From Pseudomonas koreensis (lineage in GTDB: Bacteria > Pseudomonadota > Gammaproteobacteria > Pseudomonadales > Pseudomonadaceae), in assembly GCF_024169245.1 (NCBI RefSeq), contig NZ_JALJWP010000001.1, positions 4,899,501 through 4,963,500 of the forward strand: a DNA stretch of 64,000 nt, given 5' to 3'. Numbering within the stretch: the first letter of the stretch is position 1; the number at the start of each line of letters is the position of its first letter. A program made the position numbers and the translations under genes. The notes beneath the pieces are model-generated. The model was not told the DNA's origin. It made no database searches and saw nothing but the letters and a program-made list of their open reading frames with translations. Of this stretch, positions 36,071-43,941 are shown piece after piece.

Positions 36071-36598
36071 TCATGCTGGCGGGTCTTCTGCGTCGACAAC
36101 TGACGATGTGCGTGGGCCAAATCCTGCGGTTTGTCCAAAGACCACACCGTTGAATGTGTGCGTACAGCACTCGCAATGCGGCGTCATGTCCTGCGCCGTC
36201 AGTTTCGGATCAACCATTTGCAGTCGATTTTGCTCATCGACATACAGCCCGCTGAAATAGCTGGATTCACCTAGTCGCACGATGTCCTGGCGATCTTCTT
36301 CATGGATGGCAACCATCCAGAACACTGGGGCGGATTGATCAAGTCGCGCGACAGCCTCCCCGAAAATGGAATCCCAAGGGCCGCCAACGCGAGACAACAG
36401 GAAGCGAAAAAGCGGGGTGTAGTCTCTTCCGTATTGTTTGCCTGGATGCATCGAACTTCGCATGGCTTCGTGACGGCTTGCGGCTTTGCTGTTGCGCTGA
36501 TCGCGGTAATGCGCAACTGATTCGTTGCGACGAACACCCCACGTACGAGTATTCACTTTGCGGTAAAGAAGTTTCTTGTCCAATCCCTTGTTCCTCAT
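36071..36598 (-). CDS. unrecognised protein with CECC-type cysteine cluster
   Basis: A 175-residue protein. The N-terminus is strongly basic (MRNKGLDKKLLYRKVNTRT, R/K-rich to residue 60), followed by a more ordinary region (YTPLFRFLLSRVGGPWDSIFGEAVARLD; FWMVAIHEEDRQDIVRLGESSYFSGLYVDEQNRLQMVDP). It ends with HCECCTHTFNGVVFG, which may bind metal. I remember similar proteins as widespread hypotheticals of unknown role. It converges on the emfourin-like gene with a one-base gap. Gene reality is well supported by the ordered sequence; function is unknown. Confidence 0.75.
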   Translation of the reverse strand: MRNKGLDKKLLYRKVNTRTWGVRRNESVAHYRDQRNSKAASRHEAMRSSMHPGKQYGRDYTPLFRFLLSRVGGPWDSIFGEAVARLDQSAPVFWMVAIHEEDRQDIVRLGESSYFSGLYVDEQNRLQMVDPKLTAQDMTPHCECCTHTFNGVVFGQTAGFGPRTSSVVDAEDPPA

Positions 36599-36671
36599 TC
36601 AAACGCCCGCTGTTTTACCGGAACGCCGTTCGAATACAATCAGCCATCCATGGCCAATTGTAAAACCGGGC

Positions 36672-36980
36672 CTATCGCTCGACCGGCTGCATCTCGACAA
36701 TCGTGCCGTTGGTGATCATCACCATCACGTACTTGTCATTGATCTGCACCCACTGAGCCTGTTCGATCGGTGCTTTCAGACCTTTGGCTTTCCAGTTCTT
36801 CAAAGCCTTGTCCTCGCGCTGGTACATTTCCGGCGCGCGGTCGTTGACCTTCAGCTGGCGGTCGCTGGTCGGCGATTGCACGGCGGGTTCGCTGGAGGTT
36901 TGCGCCGCTTGAACAATGGGCGTGATACCGGCAATACCGGCAACGAGGGCCAGACTGGCGATTAGGGTTTTGCTGTTCAT
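36672..36980 (-). CDS. RcnB-like exported protein
   Basis: A 102-residue protein with a signal peptide (TLIASLALVAGIAGITPIVQAA, cleavage near residue 26). The mature part contains DRAPEMYQREDKALKNWKAKGLKAPIEQAQWVQINDKYVMVMITNGTIVEM, arranged like the RcnB family domain (nickel/cobalt-homeostasis periplasmic proteins), including the W/V-x-I-N-D-K-Y-hydrophobic strand. No metal exporter gene is nearby. The ATG at 36980 directly precedes the signal peptide and has AGAGG upstream. Confidence 0.8.
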   Translation of the reverse strand: MNSKTLIASLALVAGIAGITPIVQAAQTSSEPAVQSPTSDRQLKVNDRAPEMYQREDKALKNWKAKGLKAPIEQAQWVQINDKYVMVMITNGTIVEMQPVER

Positions 36981-37180
36981 CGGTGAACCTCTTTCAGATG
37001 AGTAGTACCTGAACTCCGACTGCGCGGCGCGGGAAACATTCCTTGTTTTTGTGCTCAGGCAGGCTGAGAAATTGACGCTGCCGATCTGGCCCGCAGCGAA
37101 AAGTGGCCCGCTGCCACACACCCGTCGGATTTGCGCTAAGATGCCGCGCCCCTTTCTGCCGCGTGAATAAGGACATCACC

Positions 37181-37777
37181 GTGAACAGCACTCTCATCAT
37201 CCTTTTGGTCGTTGCCGGCCTCCTCGCCCTCTACGCCATCCAGCTCTTCAACCGCCTCGTTGCCCGCCGCAATCAAATCAACAATGCGTTTGCGCAACTC
37301 GAGGTGCAGCTCAAACGTCGCTACGACCTGATCCCCAATCTGGTGGCAACCGCCAAGGGCTATATGGCTCATGAGCGTGAGACGTTGGAAGCAGTGATCG
37401 CAGCGCGCAACCACGCGGTTGCAGGCCTGCAGGCAGCTCAGGCGCAGCCGGGCAATGCCCAGAACATCGTCCAGCTCGGGCAGGCGGACAGCGCACTGAG
37501 CAGTGCGATGGGCCGGTTGAACGTGACGGTCGAAGCCTATCCGGATCTCAAGGCTTCGCAAAACATGCAGCAATTGAGCGAAGAGCTGAGCAGCACCGAG
37601 AACAAAGTCAGCTTTGCTCGCCAGGCTTACAACGATGCGGTGATGAGCTACAACACCCTCAAACAGAGCTTTCCGGCTGTCGTGTTCGCCCCGCTGTTCG
37701 GCCATGCTGCCGACGCGTCGCTGCTGACATTCGCCGACAGCGCGGCGATTCAGCTAGCGCCACAGGTTTCGTTCTGA
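37181..37777 (+). CDS. LemA-family membrane-anchored protein
   Basis: A 198-residue protein with one N-terminal helix (TLIILLVVAGLLALYAIQLFNRLV) and a coiled-coil domain. LemA motifs are RRNQINNAFAQLEVQLKRRYDLIPNLVATAKGYMAHE and a long helix with VEAYPDLKASQNMQQLSEELSSTENKVSFARQAYNDAVMSYN. The GTG start at 37181 has AAGGA 7 bp upstream. Family members usually sit next to membrane-linked proteases, as here. Its molecular role is unsettled. Confidence 0.92.
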   Translation: MNSTLIILLVVAGLLALYAIQLFNRLVARRNQINNAFAQLEVQLKRRYDLIPNLVATAKGYMAHERETLEAVIAARNHAVAGLQAAQAQPGNAQNIVQLGQADSALSSAMGRLNVTVEAYPDLKASQNMQQLSEELSSTENKVSFARQAYNDAVMSYNTLKQSFPAVVFAPLFGHAADASLLTFADSAAIQLAPQVSF

Positions 37778-37798
37778 CCCCAGCCAACGGATGGCACC

Positions 37799-39760
37799 AT
37801 GAATTTTTTCCAACAACAGCGCCAGGCCAAGCGCCGCACTCTGCTGCTCATCGTTCTGATGGGATTGGCCGTTCTGAGCCTGATTGCCGCGTCCTGCTTG
37901 ATGATGATCATTCCGGTGGAAGACGGCGACGGCAATGTCCTCTTCGATCTCGAAATGAGCTGGGAGCTGGTCGGAACCGTATCCGCGGTAGTTATCAGCG
38001 TCGTGCTGCTGGGCAGTACGGCGAAGCATTCGGAGTTGTCCGCCGGCGGCAAAGTCATTGCGCGTAGCCTCAATGGCCGGCTGATCAACCATAACGCGCA
38101 GACTCTTGAAGAGCAGCGCCTGCTCAACGTGGTGGAAGAAATGGCCATCGCCTCAGGCACGGCCGTCCCGCCGGTGTATTTGCTGCCGGAGCTGGGCATC
38201 AACGCCTTCGCCGCAGGCATGACGCCGCAAAACGCGGTGATCGGCGTGACTCAGGGCGCGATCAATCTGCTGACTCGCGAAGAGTTGCAAGGTGTCATCG
38301 CCCATGAGTTCAGCCACATCTACAACGGTGACATGCGCCTGAATACCCGGTTGATCGCTATCGTTCACGGCATCCTCGTGCTCGGCCTGACCGGAAGCTA
38401 CATCCTGCGTGGCACCGAAACGGTGGGCAAAGAAGCCGCGCGTCGCAGCAAGTTTGTCGCGTTCACCGCGCTGGTGGGTTTTGTCCTGTGCGTTGCAGGA
38501 TTTGCGGGGTCGTATTTCGGCAACCTGATCAAGGCAGCGATCGGGCGCCAGCGCGAGTTCCTCGCTGACGCGACGGCTGTGCAATACACGCGCAACCCGC
38601 AAAGCATTGCCGGTGCACTGAAAAAAATCGGTGGTTATGAATTGGGCGCCACGCTCAATGCCGCGCGTGCTGCCGAGTTCAGCCATCTGTATTTCGGCTC
38701 GGGCACTTCTTCGTTCGACCTGATGGCCTTGCATCCGGATTTGAGCGAGCGGATCCGCCGGGTCGATGCGCAATGGGATGGCAGCTTCGTCAAGATCGCC
38801 GCGCCGAGCGTAGAGCTGCCGGCCAAACCCGACCTGCCGATGGCGGATGCATTTGGCGGCGTCCCGGCTGCCGCCACGGCGGTGCTTTACGACTTCAGTG
38901 CGGCGCAAGCCTCAGTCGCAGCGATCGGCGCGCCGCAGGCAGAACATTTGCTTGAGGCGCGCCGTTTGCTCGACGATATTCCGCAGGTACTCAGAGACGC
39001 TGCGCGCAGCGTCGATGGCGCTCAAGCCATCGTTTACGGGTTGTTGCTGTCGCGCTCGGCGCCCGTGCTGGGCATGCAGTTCGACATACTGAGGGGATCC
39101 GTCGACGACGCGGTGTTCGAGCATTTGGAACAGCTGCAAAATCCACTGTTGTCACTACAGCCGGGCCTGCGTTTGCCACTGCTCGATCTGGCGACACCAA
39201 GCCTGCAACAGCTCGGCAAAAGTTTCCCCAGGGTCGATGCCAACCTGATCGCGCTGATTGAAGCCGACAACCAGACCGAACTGCTTGAGTGGACGCTGTT
39301 GCGCATCGTCGAACGCAATGTGCTGGGCGCGGCGCCGGTGCAGTTCAAATTCGGTCTGTTCCAGTGCGCCGAAGAACTCTTGGCACTGCTCAGCGCGCTG
39401 GCCCGCGCCGGTCAAAATGATCAAGCGACGGTGGCGCAGGCGCTGGAATCTGCGTGGCAAGGGCTCGCATTCGAGCGACCACCAGAGATTCGCGCCGATC
39501 TGGAAGAACTAATCGGGCTGGAAACCGCGCTCAGCCGTCTGCGCCATCTCATGCCGGAGGAGCGCCCCGCCCTGCTCGATGCGATGACCCGCTGCGTGAT
39601 GCACGACGGCGTGATCACCGTGGCCGAAGCGGAGTTGTTCCGGGCCGTCGCCGACTTGCTCGATTGCCCGCTTCCGCCGTTTCTGAGCATGCCTGTGCAG
39701 GTTGGGAACGGCGCGACTGAGGTAGCTCGCGAACCAAGTGCAATGGCGGCTACGGCGTAG
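37799..39760 (+). CDS. M48-family membrane metalloprotease (HtpX-like domain)
   Basis: A 653-residue protein. Two N-terminal helices (LLLIVLMGLAVLSLIAASCLMMI, then LVGTVSAVVISVVLLGS) precede an M48 catalytic domain with HEFSH (H169, E170, H173) and the third ligand in GRQREFLADATAVQYTRNP. Two more helices lie between these, as in HtpX. The C-terminal half (residues 310-650) is soluble and helical and includes a tellurite-resistance-like segment (RPALLDAMTRCVMHDGVITVAEAELFRAVADLLDCPLPP). It follows lemA by 21 bp and probably works with it in membrane protein quality control; that role is inferred. Confidence 0.9.
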   Translation: MNFFQQQRQAKRRTLLLIVLMGLAVLSLIAASCLMMIIPVEDGDGNVLFDLEMSWELVGTVSAVVISVVLLGSTAKHSELSAGGKVIARSLNGRLINHNAQTLEEQRLLNVVEEMAIASGTAVPPVYLLPELGINAFAAGMTPQNAVIGVTQGAINLLTREELQGVIAHEFSHIYNGDMRLNTRLIAIVHGILVLGLTGSYILRGTETVGKEAARRSKFVAFTALVGFVLCVAGFAGSYFGNLIKAAIGRQREFLADATAVQYTRNPQSIAGALKKIGGYELGATLNAARAAEFSHLYFGSGTSSFDLMALHPDLSERIRRVDAQWDGSFVKIAAPSVELPAKPDLPMADAFGGVPAAATAVLYDFSAAQASVAAIGAPQAEHLLEARRLLDDIPQVLRDAARSVDGAQAIVYGLLLSRSAPVLGMQFDILRGSVDDAVFEHLEQLQNPLLSLQPGLRLPLLDLATPSLQQLGKSFPRVDANLIALIEADNQTELLEWTLLRIVERNVLGAAPVQFKFGLFQCAEELLALLSALARAGQNDQATVAQALESAWQGLAFERPPEIRADLEELIGLETALSRLRHLMPEERPALLDAMTRCVMHDGVITVAEAELFRAVADLLDCPLPPFLSMPVQVGNGATEVAREPSAMAATA

Positions 39761-39776
39761 GCAGAGTGGTAACCCG

Positions 39777-39870
39777 CCCCTGTAGGAGTGAGCTTGCTCG
39801 CGATGGCATTCGACCGGCCAACATCGGTTTCGCCTGACATATCGCTATCGCGAGCAGGCTCACTCCTACA
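39777..39870. repeat. REPIN 1 in the 39.8-40.7 kb gap
   Basis: Arms TGTAGGAGTGAGCTTGCTCGCGAT and ATCGCGAGCAGGCTCACTCCTACA enclose a centre with CGGTTTCGCCTGACATA. The next repeat is a close copy. Confidence 0.92.
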
Positions 39871-39909
39871 AAGGCCTTGGCGGATTCTGATTCTTTAGTC
39901 ACCGCCGAT

Positions 39910-40002
39910 CCCCTGTGGAGTGAGCTTGCTCGCGATGGCATTCGATCGGCCAATATCGGTTTCGCCTGACATACCGCTATCGCGAGCAGGCTCACTCCTA
40001 CA
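39910..40002. repeat. REPIN 2 in the 39.8-40.7 kb gap
   Basis: A near-duplicate of the preceding repeat in the same orientation, including the centre, so it may have arisen by tandem duplication of REPIN plus flank. Confidence 0.92.
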
Positions 40003-40024
40003 AAAAGCAGGAGCAAGAGCAAAA

Positions 40025-40132
40025 GCAAGATCAAAAGATCGCAGCCTTCGGCAGCTCATACAGTTGGATTGGGCACAACCTCAAGATCAGGTCGGCTGTC
40101 AGGCCGCCTTCGCGAGCAGGCTCGCTCCCACA
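40025..40132. repeat. two REP halves of different families
   Basis: AAGATCAAAAGATCGCAGCCTTCGGCAGCTC (40025-40057) belongs to the CTGCCGAAGG family and CTTCGCGAGCAGGCTCGCTCCCAC (40108-40131) to the GTGGGAGCGAGC family. Neither has a partner arm here; a third lone arm lies at 40519-40541. Confidence 0.8.
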
Positions 40133-40179
40133 GAAAAGCAAGGCAGCCGCAGCTGCCCGCGGCGAAGCCGCCCCACTCA

Positions 40180-40460
40180 ACAATGAGCGTTAGCTCGTGT
40201 GCTTTTGATCCACGGGCGACGTCGGAAGGCTGAGTGGAGGGATTGATCCGGGCGTGGGAGCGCAGCGACCGTTCGACGAAGTCGAACACAGCGGGAGGAG
40301 GTGCAGCGAAGCAAACCGGAGACGCTGCGCCCGGATCGATCCTGTAGCGAAGGAACCCGAGCTTGCGAGGGCCGAACGCAGGAGCAAGCCTTTTCGGTTA
40401 CCTTTTTGGCGTTTGAAAAAGGTGACTCGCCGTAAGGGCGAAACCTTAAGCAGCCGTTAC
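40180..40460. repeat. dispersed non-coding element of about 280 bp
   Basis: The sequence from CAATGAGCGTTAGCTCG through GGCGACGTCGGAAGG, a CGACGAAGTCGAACACAGCGG stretch and ACCTTTTTGGCGTTTGAAAAAGG to CGCCGTAAGGGCGAAACC contains several small palindromes and no credible gene. I recall very similar segments from many Pseudomonas intergenic regions, where they give rise to spurious ORF calls. No transposase is linked. Around it, from 39761 to 40700, I see only repeats and, at the end, the promoter region of the MFS gene. Confidence 0.55.
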
Positions 40461-40700
40461 CGCAGCAACGGATATGTACCCGGTCGACCTGAACAAATCA
40501 CCGCCTGACCAGATGCCTTCGCGAGCAGGCTCGCTCCCACATTGACAGCGCTCCACGTCACGGATTGATCCGCCCCACGCATCAATCCATGCCAACAATG
40601 CAATTAACAGATTGTTACATCTGCGCCACCATCCACCTCAATAAAAACCGTGCGCCGCTTCTCCGTAGCGCACGTCATAAAAGCGGTGGAGTACTTTTCT

Positions 40701-41993
40701 ATGACAGCCTCAATCCCAACCAACGGCTCGCGGGCCGGTGCCATCTTCCGGGTGACCTCGGGCAACTTCCTCGAACAGTTCGACTTCTTTCTGTTCGGCT
40801 TCTACGCCACGCAGATCGCAGCGGTGTTCTTCCCGGCGAGCAGCGAGTTCGCCTCCCTGATGATGACTTTCGCGGTGTTCGGCGCGGGCTTCCTGATGCG
40901 TCCGCTGGGTGCCATCGTGCTCGGCGCGTACATCGATGATGTCGGGCGTCGCAAAGGTCTGATCGTCACCCTGTCGATCATGGCCAGCGGCACGATCCTG
41001 ATTGTGCTGGTGCCCGGATACGAAACCATAGGCTTGTTCGCACCGGCGCTGGTGCTGATCGGCCGGCTGCTGCAAGGCTTCTCGGCCGGTGCGGAACTCG
41101 GCGGCGTCTCGGTGTACCTGTCCGAGATCGCCACCCCGGGTCGCAAAGGCTTTTTCACCGCTTGGCAGTCGGCGAGTCAGCAAGTGGCGATCATCGTCGC
41201 GGCCGCGCTGGGCTACGGTCTGAACCAGTGGATGGAGCCGCAAGCAGTGGCTGCCTGGGGCTGGCGCATTCCGTTTTTCGTCGGTTGCATGATTGTCCCG
41301 TTCATCTTCTTCCTGCGCCGCAACCTGGCGGAAACCGAAGAGTTCGCTGCGCGCAAACATCGTCCGAGCATGCGCGAAGTATTCCGCACGCTGGGTCAGA
41401 ACTGGGGCGTAGTACTCGGCGGAATGTTGATGGTCGCGCTGACCACCACCGCGTTCTACCTGATCACCGTGTACGCGCCGACTTTCGGTAAAACCGTGCT
41501 GCACCTGAGCACTTCCGACGCGCTGCTGGTGACGCTGCTGGTGGGTGTGTCGAACTTCTTCTGGCTGCCGATTGGCGGCGCGTTGTCCGACCGTATCGGC
41601 CGTCGCCCGGTGCTGATCGGCATGGCCCTGCTGGCCTTGGCCACTACCTACCCGGCGCTGTCGTTCCTGGTGCAGGCGCCGAGTTTTACCAACATGCTGC
41701 TGTCGCTGTTGTGGCTGTCGTTTATCTACGGTCTGTACAACGGCGCGATGATTCCGGCACTGACCGAAATCATGCCGGTGGAGGTGCGCGTCGCCGGTTT
41801 CTCCCTGGCTTACAGCCTGGCCACGGCGATTTTCGGCGGTTTCACCCCCGCGATGTCGACCTTCCTGATCCAGTACACCGGCGACAAAGCCGCGCCAGGT
41901 TACTGGATGAGCATCGGTGCGCTGTGCGCGCTGTGCGCCACGCGTTATCTGTACCGCCGTGCCGGTGGTCGTCTGCAACCTGTCGCGGCCTGA
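40701..41993 (+). CDS. MFS transporter, metabolite:H+ symporter type (citrate/tricarballylate-like)
   Basis: A 430-residue inner-membrane protein with 12 helices. MFS metabolite:proton symporter signatures are [19 protein letters not shown] in the first helix, DDVGRRKGL between helices 2 and 3, [14 protein letters not shown] in helix 4 and DRIGRRPVL in the second half. It resembles CitA/TcuC-type carriers for di- and tricarboxylates. The ATG at 40701 is preferred over an upstream in-frame start. A binding-protein gene follows after 13 bp and a LysR gene is convergent. Substrate is inferred only at class level. Confidence 0.88.
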   Translation: MTASIPTNGSRAGAIFRVTSGNFLEQFDFFLFGFYATQIAAVFFPASSEFASLMMTFAVFGAGFLMRPLGAIVLGAYIDDVGRRKGLIVTLSIMASGTILIVLVPGYETIGLFAPALVLIGRLLQGFSAGAELGGVSVYLSEIATPGRKGFFTAWQSASQQVAIIVAAALGYGLNQWMEPQAVAAWGWRIPFFVGCMIVPFIFFLRRNLAETEEFAARKHRPSMREVFRTLGQNWGVVLGGMLMVALTTTAFYLITVYAPTFGKTVLHLSTSDALLVTLLVGVSNFFWLPIGGALSDRIGRRPVLIGMALLALATTYPALSFLVQAPSFTNMLLSLLWLSFIYGLYNGAMIPALTEIMPVEVRVAGFSLAYSLATAIFGGFTPAMSTFLIQYTGDKAAPGYWMSIGALCALCATRYLYRRAGGRLQPVAA

Positions 41994-42006
41994 GGAAATA
42001 CTCGCC

Positions 42007-42777
42007 ATGAAAAAACTCTTTACTGTTACCGCCCTGCTCGCCGGTCTCGCCTTCAACTTCGCGGCCCAGGCCGAGGAATTGAGCGTGATGACCTCCGGTG
42101 GCTTCACTGCCGCTTACAAGATTCTCGGGCCGAAATTCGCCGCTGCCACTGGCAACACCCTGACCACCAGCCTCGGCCCGTCGATGGGAAAGGCGCCGGA
42201 AGCGATCCCCAATCGTCTGGCGCGCGGTGAGCACGCCGACGTGGTGATCATGGTCGGCTACGCCCTCGATGAGCTGATCAAACAAGGCAAGGTCGACCCG
42301 GCGTCCCGCGTTGAACTGGCGGATTCGCGAATCGGCATGGTAGTGCGTGAAGGCGCGACGAAACCGGACATCAGCAGCGTCGACGGCCTGAAGAAAACCC
42401 TGCTCGACGCGCAGTCGGTGGCGTACTCCGACAGCGCCAGCGGCGTGTATATCGAGCAGCAGTTGTTCAAGAAACTCGGCATCGAAGATCAGCTGAACCC
42501 GAAAGCCAAGATGATCGCCAAGATCCCGGTCGGTTCGGTGGTTGCCACGGGCGACTATCAATTGGGCTTCCAGCAAGTCAGTGAATTGCTGCCGGTACCG
42601 GGCGTGAGCTTCGTCGCGAAGATTCCGGAATCGGTGCAGTCGGTGACGCGTTTTGCCGCGGGTATTCCGGTCAAGGCCGAGCATCCGGAAGAGGCCAAAG
42701 CCCTGCTCGCCTACCTCGCTGCACCGGCCGCTCAGGCTGACGTGCAGGCCACTGGACTGGATTCGGTCAAGCGTTGA
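42007..42777 (+). CDS. ModA-like extracytoplasmic binding protein
   Basis: A 256-residue periplasmic protein with a signal peptide ending AAQA-EE near residue 22. It has the ModA/AccA-type fold (SVMTSGGFTAAYKILGPKFAAATGNTLTTSLGPSMG; VIMVGYALDELIKQGKV; YSDSASGVYIEQQLFKKLGI; HPEEAKALLAYLAAP). No ABC permease or ATPase genes adjoin; instead it is paired with the MFS carrier 13 bp upstream. Relatives annotated as molybdate binders are common, but this context argues for an organic acid or a sensor/scavenger role. Its last 11 bp overlap the 3' end of the LysR gene. Confidence 0.83.
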   Translation: MKKLFTVTALLAGLAFNFAAQAEELSVMTSGGFTAAYKILGPKFAAATGNTLTTSLGPSMGKAPEAIPNRLARGEHADVVIMVGYALDELIKQGKVDPASRVELADSRIGMVVREGATKPDISSVDGLKKTLLDAQSVAYSDSASGVYIEQQLFKKLGIEDQLNPKAKMIAKIPVGSVVATGDYQLGFQQVSELLPVPGVSFVAKIPESVQSVTRFAAGIPVKAEHPEEAKALLAYLAAPAAQADVQATGLDSVKR

Positions 42778-43681
42778 TCGTTGGCGGCTGGACGCGCATC
42801 TCCACGACCAGCCGCTCCAGTTCCAGTGCCGCCGGGGTCAACGTGCGATCCCGGCGCTTGATGATGCCGACACTGCGCATCACTTGCGGCTCGATCAGCG
42901 GCACCCGCGTCAGGATCGGATGATCCGGCCCGGGCATCGCCATCAACGGCACCGCCGCCACACCCAACCCCGCCTCCACCAGGCCGATCATCGTTGTCAC
43001 GTGCCGCGTCTCGCAAATGCTCTGACGCTGCGGCACCACCCCGCCCAAGGCCTGATCAAGCAGAAAGCGATTGCCCGAAGTCTTGTCCAGCGCGATGTAA
43101 TCTTGCTGATAGAACTCGTCCCAACTGACGCTGCTGCGCCCCGCCAGCGGATGATCGCGGCGACAGGCGACGACATAGCACTCCTGCACAAGCGGTTCGA
43201 ACTCGACTTTGGCATCCTGCGTGCCGAGAAAACTCAAGCCGAAATCCGCCTCGCCATTGACCACCGCACTCAACACGTCGTGAGCGCTGGAATCGAGGAC
43301 TTTGACCTTGATCCGTGGAAACTGCTGGTGATAACGCGCGACCACGCGGGGCATGAAGTAATACGCCGCCGAGGGCACGCAGGCGACGGTGACATGGCCC
43401 AAGCGGGTCGAGGCGACTTCGCTGATGCCGAGCAAAGCGATGTCGAGATCATCCAGCAAGCGTTCGACACTGGGCATGAAACCGCGCCCGGCCTGGGTCA
43501 GGCTGACCTTGCGCGTGGTGCGCTCGAACAGTTTCACGCCGAGGGCGTCTTCGAGCTTTTCGATGCGCCGACTCAGCGCCGGTTGCGACAGCCGCACGGT
43601 GTCGGCAGCCTTGCGAAAACTGCCCTGCTCGACCACCGCACGAAAGGCTTGCAGGTCGTTGAGGTCGAAGTTGATGGCCAT
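42767..43681 (-). CDS. LysR-family transcriptional regulator
   Basis: A 304-residue LTTR. N-terminal HTH: residues 1-60, LNDLQAFRAVVEQGSFRKAADTVRLSQPALSRRIEKLEDALGVKLFERTTRKVSLTQAG-type. The effector domain begins with VTVACVPSAAYYFMPRVVARYHQQFPRI. It is convergent with the MFS/binding-protein pair and is the best candidate for their regulator, although LysR targets are more often divergent. The effector is unknown. Confidence 0.92.
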   Translation of the reverse strand: MAINFDLNDLQAFRAVVEQGSFRKAADTVRLSQPALSRRIEKLEDALGVKLFERTTRKVSLTQAGRGFMPSVERLLDDLDIALLGISEVASTRLGHVTVACVPSAAYYFMPRVVARYHQQFPRIKVKVLDSSAHDVLSAVVNGEADFGLSFLGTQDAKVEFEPLVQECYVVACRRDHPLAGRSSVSWDEFYQQDYIALDKTSGNRFLLDQALGGVVPQRQSICETRHVTTMIGLVEAGLGVAAVPLMAMPGPDHPILTRVPLIEPQVMRSVGIIKRRDRTLTPAALELERLVVEMRVQPPTINA

Positions 43682-43756
43682 GGCGTTTCCGGAAATTGAT
43701 GCGCAGGGGTTATAAATGTAACGAGTTGATGCAAATTATTACAGCGACACCGGAAA

Positions 43757-43865
43757 TCCCCTGTAGGAGCTGCCGCAGGCTGCGATCTTTTGATTTTGAT
43801 TCTCTGAAGGTAAAAGCAAGATCAAAAGATCGCAGCCTCGTTGCACTCGGCAGCTCCTACAAGGG
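43757..43865. repeat. REP-type inverted pair (CTGTAGGAGCTGCCGCAGGCTGCGATC family)
   Basis: Long inverse arms with an AT-rich centre between the LysR start and the antiporter gene; the second arm carries an insertion-like variation (CCTCGTTGCACTCGGCAG) also seen in the copies at 1.4 and 7.9 kb. Confidence 0.88.
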
Positions 43866-43941
43866 ATCTTTGGTGGATCTGAAATTAGGTCAACCCTTAT
43901 CCTTGTCGCCCCCCGCCGTACCGTAGTCAGGAGTCATTTCA

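Noticed and set aside
40056..40289. A 77-codon minus-strand frame in the repeat-rich gap
   Set aside because: It lies in a dispersed repeat; similar translations occur as spurious calls in many Pseudomonas genomes.
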